Positions 15,529 through 24,420 of a stretch of 49,302 nt of DNA are shown piece after piece (within the stretch, counting starts at the first letter, position 1; each line of letters starts with the position of its first letter). The notes under the pieces are model-generated. The model saw only the letters and a list, made by a program, of their open reading frames with translations, made no database searches and had not been told where the DNA came from. Origin of the DNA: an uncultured Pseudomonadota bacterium (lineage in GTDB: Bacteria; Pseudomonadota; Alphaproteobacteria; RF32; CAG-239); the NCBI GenBank assembly GCA_949295005.1, contig CASFJL010000020.1, positions 1 through 49,302 on the forward strand, given 5' to 3'. The position numbers and the translations under genes are program-made.

Positions 15529-16935
15529 TTATTCTTGCGGTGCGTGGGCATAGTCCGACAACCAAGCGCGAATTTCAGGATTTTTCACCTTATCCAGCGC
15601 CTCATTCAAATAAGCATCAATCAAAATTTGTTTGGCTTCTTCCCTGCCGATACCGCGGGACTGCATATAAAAGAGCTGATTTTCATCTAACTCACCACTG
15701 GCGGCACCATGAGAGCACTTCACGTCATCGGCAAAAATCTCGAGTTCAGGCTTAACGTCAATTTCTGCCGTGTCACTCAACAATAAAGCACGGTGCAACT
15801 GGTTGCCCTCGGTTTGGACGGCATCTTGCGCAATATGGATTTTGCCTTGGAAAACACCTTTGGCCTCGCCGCCGACCACACCTTTGACCAACTGAGAAGA
15901 ATATGTTCTCGGTGATAAGTGCAAAATATCGGTGGTGGTATCTAAAGTTGCCCAGCCGGACATAATGTAGGCAGCGTCAACCTCAGCAGAAGCATTTTCA
16001 TCATTCAGCAAAACCTTAACCTCGTTTCTGCCGATATTGGCACCTCTTTGCAAACAGAAATTATGATAGTTCGAATCGGCTTTTTGTTTGACCACACTCA
16101 AAGCAATATGGTTGGCCTTAAAAGCCTCGTCTTGCAATTTGTAATGGCTTAGTTTGGCATTTTTGCCCAAGACAATCTCATTGACCACATTGGCAAAATA
16201 GCGTGATTTGACTGCCCCTGTATAATTATACCACTCAACAAACTCAGCCTCGGCGCCTTGCTCCAAGACCACTAAATTGCGGATATTGAAAAAGATATTC
16301 TCCTCACCGCTCTTGGTGTGGTTAATCAGTACAATCGGCTTATCAACCTTCACATTTTTATGCACGCAAAGATAAATGCCTTCTTCCATATACGCATTAT
16401 TCAGAGCCGCAAAAGGATGAAGTTTGATATCTACCACCTTGCCTAAATATTCTTTGGCATCTTCGGTCAAAACGGCTTCCATCAAGTTCATGACCTCAAC
16501 CCCGCGCGGAAAATCGGGGAACGGCGGAATCATCTTGCCTTTTTCAAAATGGATAACATAAGCCTCAAACGGCACGTGCAATTTTTGTTGGCATTCGCAA
16601 ACATGTCCTTCTTCATGACAATGACATTCACCTTCTTCGTGATGATGTCCGCAACAACAACCCTCGCCATGGTGATGATGACAACCGCAGCCACCGTCTT
16701 CATGATGACAACCGCAAGCTTCTTCTGCCGCCACGCGCATTTCTGCTAAAAAGTTTGACGGTTCAATCACCAAATCATCAGTGTTCAAATCTCTTAATTT
16801 GGTATATTTCCAAGCCTCGGTTTTTGGGGTTGGCAGACCAAGTTCGTCAAAGGCAATAGCGCCCTTATCCCGCATGGACTGAAACCACGGAATATATTCT
16901 CCGAACAATTTTACTTTTTGAACTAATCCGCCCAT
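15529..16935 (-). CDS. sufD: SufD, Fe-S scaffold subunit with a His/Cys-rich insertion
   Basis: SufD pairs with SufB and SufC in the Fe-S scaffold. The beta-helix core and C-terminal CSHGAASGELDENQLFYMQSRG (in pieces) are typical. Residues ~74-116 (16,588-16,716) form an insertion with 11 Cys and 12 His in about 43 residues, including HHHH, CCC and HHH clusters. It sits between the N-terminal helical part and the beta-helix. I know of no standard SufD with this segment. It looks like a metal-binding tail or sponge. The ATG immediately follows the sufC stop. Confidence 0.95.
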   Translation of the reverse strand: MGGLVQKVKLFGEYIPWFQSMRDKGAIAFDELGLPTPKTEAWKYTKLRDLNTDDLVIEPSNFLAEMRVAAEEACGCHHEDGGCGCHHHHGEGCCCGHHHEEGECHCHEEGHVCECQQKLHVPFEAYVIHFEKGKMIPPFPDFPRGVEVMNLMEAVLTEDAKEYLGKVVDIKLHPFAALNNAYMEEGIYLCVHKNVKVDKPIVLINHTKSGEENIFFNIRNLVVLEQGAEAEFVEWYNYTGAVKSRYFANVVNEIVLGKNAKLSHYKLQDEAFKANHIALSVVKQKADSNYHNFCLQRGANIGRNEVKVLLNDENASAEVDAAYIMSGWATLDTTTDILHLSPRTYSSQLVKGVVGGEAKGVFQGKIHIAQDAVQTEGNQLHRALLLSDTAEIDVKPELEIFADDVKCSHGAASGELDENQLFYMQSRGIGREEAKQILIDAYLNEALDKVKNPEIRAWLSDYAHAPQE

Positions 16936-17694
16936 TTATCTCTCTCTTGTATATTCGGCATAGCCGTCTTTTTCAATTTCTGCCGCCAAGGTTTTATCGC
17001 CGGATTTTACAATATGTCCATCCGCATAAACATGAACAAAGTCCGGTACAACATATTCCAACAAGCGTTGATAGTGGGTGATAATCAGCATGGAGCGTTT
17101 GCCGTCTCTTAAAGCATTCATTCCTTCAGCCACCACTTTCAAGGCATCTACATCCAAGCCGGAATCTGCTTCATCTAAAATGGCAAAAGAAGGCTTTAAG
17201 ATATTCATTTGCAAGGTTTCTAAGCGTTTTTTCTCACCACCAGAAAAGCCGACATTGACGGGGCGTTTTATCATCTCGTTATCAATGCCCAGTTTTTTGC
17301 CCTCTTCACGCACCATTTTGACAAATTCCATGGTGTCTAATTCCGGCAGGTTGTTATATTTTCTTACCGCATTAACCGAGTGTTTCAAAAATGTGGTGAC
17401 AGCAACCCCTGGGATTTCTACCGGATATTGCATGCACAAGAAAATGCCTTCTCTGGCGCGGTCTTCTGCTGACATTTTGGTCAAATCTTTACCCTTAAAG
17501 CGAATCGAACCTGAAGTGATTTCATAACCAGGTTTGCCGCAAATCACGTTTGACAAGGTGGATTTTCCGGCGCCGTTCGGGCCCATAATGGCATGGACTT
17601 CACCTTCGTTTATGGTGAGGTTAAAGCCTTTGATAATCTCTTTATCTGCTACTCTTGCATATAAGTCTTCAATTTCTAATAATGGTATGGTCAT
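16936..17694 (-). CDS. sufC: SufC ATPase of the SufBCD complex
   Basis: ABC-type ATPase that powers the SufBCD scaffold. Walker A MGPNGAGKST, signature FSGGEKKR, Walker B FAILDEADSGLD and the switch His in IITHYQR are all intact. Length (252 aa) is normal. It lies 14 bp after sufB and abuts sufD, so the three are surely one operon. Confidence 0.96.
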   Translation of the reverse strand: MTIPLLEIEDLYARVADKEIIKGFNLTINEGEVHAIMGPNGAGKSTLSNVICGKPGYEITSGSIRFKGKDLTKMSAEDRAREGIFLCMQYPVEIPGVAVTTFLKHSVNAVRKYNNLPELDTMEFVKMVREEGKKLGIDNEMIKRPVNVGFSGGEKKRLETLQMNILKPSFAILDEADSGLDVDALKVVAEGMNALRDGKRSMLIITHYQRLLEYVVPDFVHVYADGHIVKSGDKTLAAEIEKDGYAEYTRER

Positions 17695-17708
17695 CTTATT
17701 TTTCCTAT

Positions 17709-19157
17709 CTATCCGACGCTGCCTTCCAAACTGATATTAATTAATTTTGCCGCCTCAATCGCAAATTCCATCGGCAAATGCTGCATCACTTCTTTACAAA
17801 AACCGTTCACAATCAGGCTTACCGCCTCTTCTTCGCCAATGCCGCGTTGCTCACAATAAAACAACTGCTCGTCGCTGATTTTTGAGGTGGTGGCCTCATG
17901 CTCCAATTTGGCGGTTTTATTTCTATTTTCCACATAAGGCACGGTATGCGAACCGCAGTGACTTCCAATCAGCAAACTATCGCACTGCGAATAATTTCTG
18001 GCATTATCGGCTTTGGGCGCAACCCTCACCAAGCCACGATAAGTTTGATTGGAAAATCCGGCGGAAATGCCTTTGGAAATAATCTTTGACGTGGTGTTTT
18101 TGCCGATATGAATCATCTTAGTACCGGTATCAGCCTGCTGATGATTGTTGGTAATGGCTACGGAATAAAACTCACCGCTGGAGTTATCTCCTTGCAACAC
18201 GCAAGACGGATATTTCCAAGTGACGGCTGAGCCGGTTTCCACTTGTGTCCATGAAACCTTAGAGTTTTCGCCACGGCAAGCCGCCCTCTTGGTTACAAAG
18301 TTATAAACGCCGCCTTTGCCGTCTTTGTCTCCGGGGTACCAGTTTTGCACGGTAGAATATTTGACCTCGGCATTTTTATTAACCACAATCTCGACAATTG
18401 CGGCATGGAGCTGATTTTCATCTCTTTGCGGCGCGGTGCAGCCTTCCAAATAACTAACGTAGCTTTCATCATCAGCCACAATCAAGGTTCTTTCAAATTG
18501 TCCGGTGTTTTTGGCATTAATTCTAAAATATGTAGATAATTCCATCGGGCAACGGATTCCTTTAGGAATATATACAAAAGAACCATCGGTAAACACTGCC
18601 GAATTTAAGCAAGCAAAAAAGTTGTCAGTATAAGGTACAACCGAGCCTAAATATTGTTTGACCAAATCGGGATGTTCTTTCACCGCCTCGGAAATCGAGC
18701 AAAAGATAATGCCTTGCTCAGCTAACTTTTGACGATAAGTTGTTGCTACAGAAACACTGTCAAAAACCGCATCCACGGCAACTACACCTGCCAAAACTTC
18801 TTGCTCTTTTAGCGGAATGCCCAATTTTTCATAAGTTTGCAATAACTCTGGGTCCACCTCATCCAAAGATTTTGGTGTCACTTTTTGCTTGGGCGCAGAA
18901 TAGTAACTCAAGTCCTGATAATCTATTTTATCATAATTTAATTTTGCCCAAGTCGGCTCTTTCATGGTTTTCCAAAATTCATAAGCCTTCAAACGAAATT
19001 CCAACAACCAATCGGGCTCACCTTTCTTTTGCGAGATGAATCTGATGATATCTTCGTTCAAACCTTTGGGCGCAGAATCGGCAGCAATGTCCGTGACAAA
19101 ACCATATTTATATTTATCGCCGCTTTCATCAATGATTTCAGGTTTTTGACTATTCAT
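17709..19157 (-). CDS. sufB: SufB, Fe-S cluster scaffold protein
   Basis: The largest subunit of SufBCD, on which the nascent cluster forms. The 482-aa length, the core [16 protein letters not shown] region, the [13 protein letters not shown] segment and the C-terminal [19 protein letters not shown] segment match the family. It is the first gene of a minus-strand operon sufBCDS-sufT-sufE-sucC-sucD-comF. AAGGA lies upstream of the ATG, with an inverted repeat just before it. Composition of the suf genes is clearly GC-richer than the flanking genes. Confidence 0.96.
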   Translation of the reverse strand: MNSQKPEIIDESGDKYKYGFVTDIAADSAPKGLNEDIIRFISQKKGEPDWLLEFRLKAYEFWKTMKEPTWAKLNYDKIDYQDLSYYSAPKQKVTPKSLDEVDPELLQTYEKLGIPLKEQEVLAGVVAVDAVFDSVSVATTYRQKLAEQGIIFCSISEAVKEHPDLVKQYLGSVVPYTDNFFACLNSAVFTDGSFVYIPKGIRCPMELSTYFRINAKNTGQFERTLIVADDESYVSYLEGCTAPQRDENQLHAAIVEIVVNKNAEVKYSTVQNWYPGDKDGKGGVYNFVTKRAACRGENSKVSWTQVETGSAVTWKYPSCVLQGDNSSGEFYSVAITNNHQQADTGTKMIHIGKNTTSKIISKGISAGFSNQTYRGLVRVAPKADNARNYSQCDSLLIGSHCGSHTVPYVENRNKTAKLEHEATTSKISDEQLFYCEQRGIGEEEAVSLIVNGFCKEVMQHLPMEFAIEAAKLINISLEGSVG

Positions 19158-19173
19158 TAAACTTTCCTTTTCT

Positions 19174-19193
19174 AACCTACCCTAAATTAGGTT
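19174..19193 (-). promoter_or_regulatory. Inverted repeat in the sufB leader, possible operator
   Basis: AACCTA (19174-19179) and TAGGTT (19188-19193) are perfect inverted repeats, with an 11-bp near-palindrome CCTAAATTAGG (19181-19191) inside. It lies 16 bp upstream of the sufB start, between promoter and ribosome-binding site. It does not match the IscR, Fur or RirA motifs I know. It could be an operator or a leader hairpin. Confidence 0.4.
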
Positions 19194-19286
19194 TTTTATT
19201 TGCAAATTGCAACCTCTTATTTAATAAAAAATTCAGTTTTATAAGCTATTCTACTTTAAATTTAATATTAACAGAAAGGTTTTATT

Positions 19287-20342
19287 ATGTTTATTGGAAG
19301 CATCTCTTTAGCGGTTGTAGCTCTTATCCTCATTGGTATTTGTGTTTGGCAATATAAAAAGCTCAAAACCTTACAACTCCAGCTCAAAGAACTTTTGCAA
19401 GAAACTTCTGCCCAAACTTCTGATAAAACGCAAACTTTGGCTGAAGATATGAACTTTAAAACCGATACAAATCTTATCATCACTTTTGCCAATGATGCCC
19501 TTTGCCAAAGCCTTGGCTTTAAAAAAGAAGAACTTATCGGAAAATCTGTTTTCGGAACACTTATGGAAGATAATGAATCTATCAAAAGCAATGTCCTTGG
19601 TTATACCAACAAAATTTTGAAAAAAACAAAAATCGTTAATAATGAAATTCTTCTTCGTGATGCAAAAGACAACACTCTTATTATGCAATGTCATCAACGC
19701 CCCATCTTAAACGAGATTTTGGAATGCACCGGCATTAGCTTTATTTGCAAAAATGTATCTTCTGCCAAAGAAATGCAAAGCAAACTCTTGGAACTTTCCG
19801 AACGAGATATCTTGACTCAAGCCCTTAATCAGGAAACTTTTCTTGCCTCTTTGGAAAAGGATTTTAATCGAGCTAAACGCTATAATCAAAATTTTGCTCT
19901 TTTGGTCGTTGAAACAAAAGATTTGTGCAAATTTATCAATCAGGGAATCAGTTTTGAAAGAGGTGATAAATTCATTAAAGCAATTTATGATTTATGTGTT
20001 GAAAAAGCTCCAAAAAATTGCATTATCGGCCGCTTTGAAAAAACTAAATTCGGTCTCATCTTAAATGATTATTCACGTGAAAAAACCGCCACTCTGGCAC
20101 AAGAAATTTATGAAACTTCCAAACCCATCATCAAAAAACTCGGCGTTGATACATATAATGCGCAAATGCTGATTTTAAGCTATACGGAATGTAAAGGTTT
20201 TACCGATACTTATGACAATATGCTGGAAAGGATAAAACGCCATATTAAAAATGCGCTCAAACAACATCATTACGGGGTGATAACTTCTGAAAATGACAAA
20301 AAAAACAATCATCTTTCTTATTTTTATAAAAAAGAGCAGTAA
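19287..20342 (+). CDS. Membrane-anchored PAS protein with degenerate GGDEF domain
   Basis: One N-terminal transmembrane helix (residues ~5-22), a short coiled linker, a PAS domain (~57-158; FANDALCQSLGFKKEELIGKS is typical) and a GGDEF-like domain (~170-325; SERDILTQALNQETF is the usual entry). The active-site loop reads RFEKTKF at 249-255 in place of RxGGDEF, so both metal/GTP-binding acidic positions are lost. It should not make cyclic di-GMP, but could bind ligand or partners. AAAGG lies 8 nt before the ATG. Confidence 0.75.
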   Translation: MFIGSISLAVVALILIGICVWQYKKLKTLQLQLKELLQETSAQTSDKTQTLAEDMNFKTDTNLIITFANDALCQSLGFKKEELIGKSVFGTLMEDNESIKSNVLGYTNKILKKTKIVNNEILLRDAKDNTLIMQCHQRPILNEILECTGISFICKNVSSAKEMQSKLLELSERDILTQALNQETFLASLEKDFNRAKRYNQNFALLVVETKDLCKFINQGISFERGDKFIKAIYDLCVEKAPKNCIIGRFEKTKFGLILNDYSREKTATLAQEIYETSKPIIKKLGVDTYNAQMLILSYTECKGFTDTYDNMLERIKRHIKNALKQHHYGVITSENDKKNNHLSYFYKKEQ

Positions 20343-20405
20343 TAAATTTTTAAATGATTGTAGCTTATAATATATGTGGTTAAGCTTAATTTTAGAATTT
20401 AAAAT

Positions 20406-21353
20406 ATGAAAAAATTTTTGTTCATCATATTTTTGCCTTTATGGTTTTTCTTAAGCGGATGCTCAACTAACTCCGGCATTCCGCTATTTGGGTATACATG
20501 GTGGGGAAATACACCTGATTATGTGACAGTACAACGCGGAGATACTTTATATAGCATTTCCAGACGTTATAATGTTCCTTTAAGAGAGATTATTGAAACC
20601 AACCACCTTATTCCGCCATATCGCTTGTATGTGGGACAAACCTTGCGTATGCCTAACGCAAAATATCATATTGTGAAAAAAGGTGATACTCTTTATAATA
20701 TCTCTAAACGCTATAATGTAGATATGAGTTCTATCAGCAGACTCAATGATTTGGACGAACCATATGCCCTTGCTCTCGGACAAAAATTAATTATTCCCGG
20801 AAGTGTGGTGGAAAAAGCGGCCAATGTTTCTACAACTTCTGTTAAAACAACAAAAAACTCAAAAACCACTAAAACAGCGCAAACAACAAAAAAATCAGAA
20901 TCTTCATGGTGGTGGTCTAAGAAAAAATCAACACCTAAAAAAGCAACCTATGCCAAGCCCACCCCTGTTACCAAACGCAAAAATAAATTTATGTGGCCTG
21001 TTCAAGGCAAAGTTATTTCTAACTTTGGAACAATCGGCAAAGGAAGAACCAATGACGGTATTAATATCAAAGCCAATCTTGGTACACCTGTTAAAGCCGC
21101 TGATGCCGGTCGTGTAGCTTATGCCGGAAATGAGCTTAAAGGTTTTGGCAACCTGATTTTAATAAAACATAATGACGGTTGGATTACAGCCTATGCTCAT
21201 AATGATAAAATTCTTGTAAAAAAAGGTCAAACCGTCAGAAGAGGTGAAAAAATTGCCACTGTCGGAAGTACCGGTGGTGTAAACACACCTCAGCTCCATT
21301 TTGAAGTCAGATCGGGCAAAAAAGCTCTCAACCCAAGAACATACCTACCTTAA
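20406..21353 (+). CDS. nlpD: NlpD-like LysM/M23 lipoprotein, likely amidase activator
   Basis: Lipobox LSGC (Cys19) after a signal peptide, two LysM domains (starting YVTVQRGDTLYSISRRYNV and YHIVKKGDTLYNISKRYNV), a Thr/Lys-rich linker, then a LytM/M23 domain. The zinc ligands are degenerate: H-x-G-x-D is N-D-G-I-N, and the HxH motif reads QLH. This is the pattern of non-enzymatic M23 proteins that activate cell-wall amidases at the division site (NlpD/EnvC). It precedes yajC-secD-secF, an order common in alphaproteobacteria. Confidence 0.85.
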   Translation: MKKFLFIIFLPLWFFLSGCSTNSGIPLFGYTWWGNTPDYVTVQRGDTLYSISRRYNVPLREIIETNHLIPPYRLYVGQTLRMPNAKYHIVKKGDTLYNISKRYNVDMSSISRLNDLDEPYALALGQKLIIPGSVVEKAANVSTTSVKTTKNSKTTKTAQTTKKSESSWWWSKKKSTPKKATYAKPTPVTKRKNKFMWPVQGKVISNFGTIGKGRTNDGINIKANLGTPVKAADAGRVAYAGNELKGFGNLILIKHNDGWITAYAHNDKILVKKGQTVRRGEKIATVGSTGGVNTPQLHFEVRSGKKALNPRTYLP

Positions 21354-21458
21354 AATAGAACATTCTTAAGAAAAATCTTGTGAACATATTGTTTTTATCC
21401 TATAACTTTGATTAAATTTATTTTATAGTTTTTCAAGTTAATATAAAAGGAGAATAAT

Positions 21459-21836
21459 ATGTTATTTATTAATGATGCTCTTGCTCAAAGCGCCGCTACA
21501 GCTCCGGCTCAAGGTTCTGTAACCGGTATGTTTATCCAATTGGGCTTGATTTTTTTGATTTTTTATTTCTTGCTCATTCGCCCTCAACAAAAAAAGATTA
21601 AACAACAAGAGGCTATGCTCAACGCCATTAAAAAAGGTGATAAAATTATTACCAATGGCGGTGTCTATGGTAAAGTTGTTGAAGCTGAACCTTTTGATTT
21701 GACCGTTGAAATTGCTAAAGACGTGGAAGTAAAAATCGTGCGAGCTATGGTCAGAGAAGTCATTAATGATGATGTCAAAATTTCTGCAAATGAAAAAAAG
21801 GCAGATAAAAAACCTGCAAATTCTAATAAAAAATAA
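21459..21836 (+). CDS. yajC: YajC, preprotein translocase accessory subunit
   Basis: A single transmembrane helix (residues ~25-42, LGLIFLIFYFLLIRPQQKK is the family hallmark) is followed by a cytoplasmic domain with IKKGDKIITNGGVYGKV. It associates with SecDF in the inner membrane. The 125-aa length is normal and the tail is Lys-rich. AAGGAG lies 6 nt before the ATG. secD follows after 19 bp. Confidence 0.95.
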   Translation: MLFINDALAQSAATAPAQGSVTGMFIQLGLIFLIFYFLLIRPQQKKIKQQEAMLNAIKKGDKIITNGGVYGKVVEAEPFDLTVEIAKDVEVKIVRAMVREVINDDVKISANEKKADKKPANSNKK

Positions 21837-21855
21837 TATCTATAAGGTGTAAATA

Positions 21856-23400
21856 ATGTATAAATTATCTAAAACAACCCTTATGATTATTATCGGTATT
21901 TGTCTTTTGGGAATTTTCTTTGCTTTGCCAAATATGTTGCCTAATAAAGAAAATTTGCCAAAATGGTGGCAACCGGTTAATCTGGGATTGGACTTGCAAG
22001 GCGGTTCTAATTTGCTTTTACAAGTTCAGGTAGATGATGTGATTAAGGAAAGAATGGCGACAATTGAAGATGCCGCACGCAAAGTGTTGCGTGAAAATAA
22101 AATTCGCTATCAAAATTTGCGCGCTCATGAAACTGATGTAACCGTTAAAGTTGAAAATTTGAACTCTAGAAATAAAGCAATTTCTGCTTTTAGAAAAATT
22201 GAAGACGGATTGCTTGTTGAAGAAACCCCAGACGGTTTGGTCAAAATTTCTTATTCTGATGTTGCTCTTAATCAACTCAAGCTCAAAATTGTGGAACAAT
22301 CTATTGAAATTGTTCGTCGTCGTATTGATGAGCTTGGTACAAAAGAGCCGGTTATTCAACGTCAGGGAACAGATAGAATTGTGGTTCAACTCCCCGGTTT
22401 GCAAAACCCTGAATATGTAAAGACTTTGCTTGGCAAAACCGCAAAACTTTCTTTCCATATGGTTGATTCTTCTACCTCTACCGCTGATGCACGCAGAGGA
22501 AAACTTTCTGCCTCTTCTCGTATTGTTCCGGGAAATGACGGTGGATCTTATGTTATTAGCCGCAAACCTGTTGTCGGTGGTGAAAATTTAATAGACGCTC
22601 AGCCTGCTTTCCAAGAAGGTGAAGCTGTTGTTAGTTTCAAATTTGATTCTATCGGTGGTAAAAAATTTGGCGAAGCTACCAAAAACAATATTGGCGAGAG
22701 ATTGGCCATTGTTTTGGATAATGAAGTTATTTCCGCCCCAACAATCCAAAGCGCTATTATGGGCGGTAGCGGTGTTATTACCGGTAGCTTTACGGTTAAG
22801 TCTGCCAATGACTTGGCTTTACTCTTACGCTCAGGTGCTTTGCCTGCTCCTTTGGAGGTTTTGGAAGAACGTACCGTTGGTGCCGGCTTGGGGGCAGACT
22901 CAATTCATGCCGGTGCTGTCGCTTGCGTTATCGGTTTAGTGGCCGTTATTGCATTTATGATTGCTGCTTATGGCTTGTTTGGCATTTTTACTACGGTTGC
23001 CGTGTTTATGAACTTGTTCTTATTGCTCGGAATTTTGAGCATTATGGGTGCAACACTCACACTGCCCGGTATTGCCGGTGTGATTTTGACCGTGGGTATG
23101 GCCGTGGATTCAAACGTGCTTATCTTTGAACGTATGCGTGAAGAAGTTAAGCTCGGTCGCTCCACAAAAGATGCTGCCGAAGCCGGATTTAGAGAAGCTT
23201 GGGCCACCATTTTGGACTCTAACTTAACCACTTTGGTTGCCGCTTTTGTTTTGTTCTATTTCGGCACTGGTCCGGTTCGAGGTTTTGCCGTAACTTTAAC
23301 CATTGGTATTTTAACTTCTATGTTTACCTCTGTTACTGTTACTCGTGCAATTATTGCAACTTGGATTGAGCGTTATAAACCTAAAAAACTGCCAATCTAA
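21856..23400 (+). CDS. secD: SecD, protein-export membrane protein
   Basis: Uses the proton gradient to help complete protein export through SecYEG. NLGLDLQGGSNLLLQV near the N-terminus, a large periplasmic domain and a C-terminal set of helices with GMAVDSNVLIFERMREE are diagnostic. At 514 aa it is of the compact alphaproteobacterial size. It is expected to form a complex with SecF and YajC encoded beside it. Confidence 0.96.
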   Translation: MYKLSKTTLMIIIGICLLGIFFALPNMLPNKENLPKWWQPVNLGLDLQGGSNLLLQVQVDDVIKERMATIEDAARKVLRENKIRYQNLRAHETDVTVKVENLNSRNKAISAFRKIEDGLLVEETPDGLVKISYSDVALNQLKLKIVEQSIEIVRRRIDELGTKEPVIQRQGTDRIVVQLPGLQNPEYVKTLLGKTAKLSFHMVDSSTSTADARRGKLSASSRIVPGNDGGSYVISRKPVVGGENLIDAQPAFQEGEAVVSFKFDSIGGKKFGEATKNNIGERLAIVLDNEVISAPTIQSAIMGGSGVITGSFTVKSANDLALLLRSGALPAPLEVLEERTVGAGLGADSIHAGAVACVIGLVAVIAFMIAAYGLFGIFTTVAVFMNLFLLLGILSIMGATLTLPGIAGVILTVGMAVDSNVLIFERMREEVKLGRSTKDAAEAGFREAWATILDSNLTTLVAAFVLFYFGTGPVRGFAVTLTIGILTSMFTSVTVTRAIIATWIERYKPKKLPI

Positions 23401-23416
23401 GCGGAAGGATAAAAAA

Positions 23417-24358
23417 ATGAAACTTTTTAGTTGGATTACAAAAGACACAAATATTAACTTTTTGGGGACAAGGAAACTCACCTATTTTATTTCAGGTTTG
23501 AGTATTGTTTTAGCAATTGCTTGCATCTGCATTAAAGGTTTTAATTACGGAATTGACTTTTCCGGCGGTATTTTGATGGAAGTGAAGGATGAAAAGGTTA
23601 TTAATTTAGACCAACTCCGTTCTGAACTATCTCATCTGAATATTGGTGAAGTTAATTTGCAAACTATTGGTGAAAGCGGTCAAGAAGTGATGATTAGAGC
23701 TCAAGCCAAAACTTTGGATGAAAAAGCTCAAATGAACGCTATCAATGAAATTAAAAAAATTCTTGGCTCCGAATATGAAATCAGACGCACAGAGTTGGTT
23801 GGTCCTCAAGTTGGGGATGAACTCAAAAAAGACGGTGTTATCGCCTCTGTTCTTGCTATTTTAGGAATTTCTTTATATGTTTGGTTCCGTTTTGAATGGC
23901 AATTTGCTCTGGGCGCTATGCTTGGCTTGGTTCATGACATTATCGTCACAATCGGCTTGCTCTCTTTGTTCCAAATTGACTTTAGCTTAACAACCGTTGC
24001 GGCCATTTTGACCTTGGCTGGTTATTCAGTTAATGATACGGTTGTTACCTATGACAGAATCAGAGAAAATTTGAGAAAATATAAAACTATGCCGCAAGTG
24101 CAACTCTTGAACAAAAGTGTGAATGATATTTTCTCTCGTACTTTATTAACCGGTTTGACAACTTTGCTTGCCTCTATTGCTCTTTTAATTTGGGGTGGCG
24201 ATGCTTTGCTTAGTTTCTCATTTACTTTGGTTTGGGGTATTTTAATCGGAACATATTCTTCAATTTATGTTTCTACGATTATTCTTAACTGGTTTGACTT
24301 AAGAAAAACAATTGAAGAAAGAGAAAAAGATGTTAACCCATTTGGAAATGTTGGTTAA
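23417..24358 (+). CDS. secF: SecF, protein-export membrane protein
   Basis: Partner of SecD. FNYGIDFSGGILMEV near residue 40 and the C-terminal GYSVNDTVVTYDRIREN are the family signatures. The ATG at 23417 has AAGGA 7-8 nt upstream and lies 16 bp after the secD stop; earlier in-frame starts would overlap secD. A strong terminator follows. Confidence 0.96.
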   Translation: MKLFSWITKDTNINFLGTRKLTYFISGLSIVLAIACICIKGFNYGIDFSGGILMEVKDEKVINLDQLRSELSHLNIGEVNLQTIGESGQEVMIRAQAKTLDEKAQMNAINEIKKILGSEYEIRRTELVGPQVGDELKKDGVIASVLAILGISLYVWFRFEWQFALGAMLGLVHDIIVTIGLLSLFQIDFSLTTVAAILTLAGYSVNDTVVTYDRIRENLRKYKTMPQVQLLNKSVNDIFSRTLLTGLTTLLASIALLIWGGDALLSFSFTLVWGILIGTYSSIYVSTIILNWFDLRKTIEEREKDVNPFGNVG

Positions 24359-24372
24359 TTAAACTACAAAAC

Positions 24373-24407
24373 AAAAAAGGCATTAGAAAAAATCTAATGC
24401 CTTTTTT
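24373..24407. terminator. Bidirectional Rho-independent terminator
   Basis: A perfect 15-bp stem (24373-24387 with 24393-24407) with an AAAAA loop. It separates secF (+) from the convergent carboxypeptidase gene (-). Confidence 0.92.
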
Positions 24408-24420
24408 AATGCCTTGAAAA

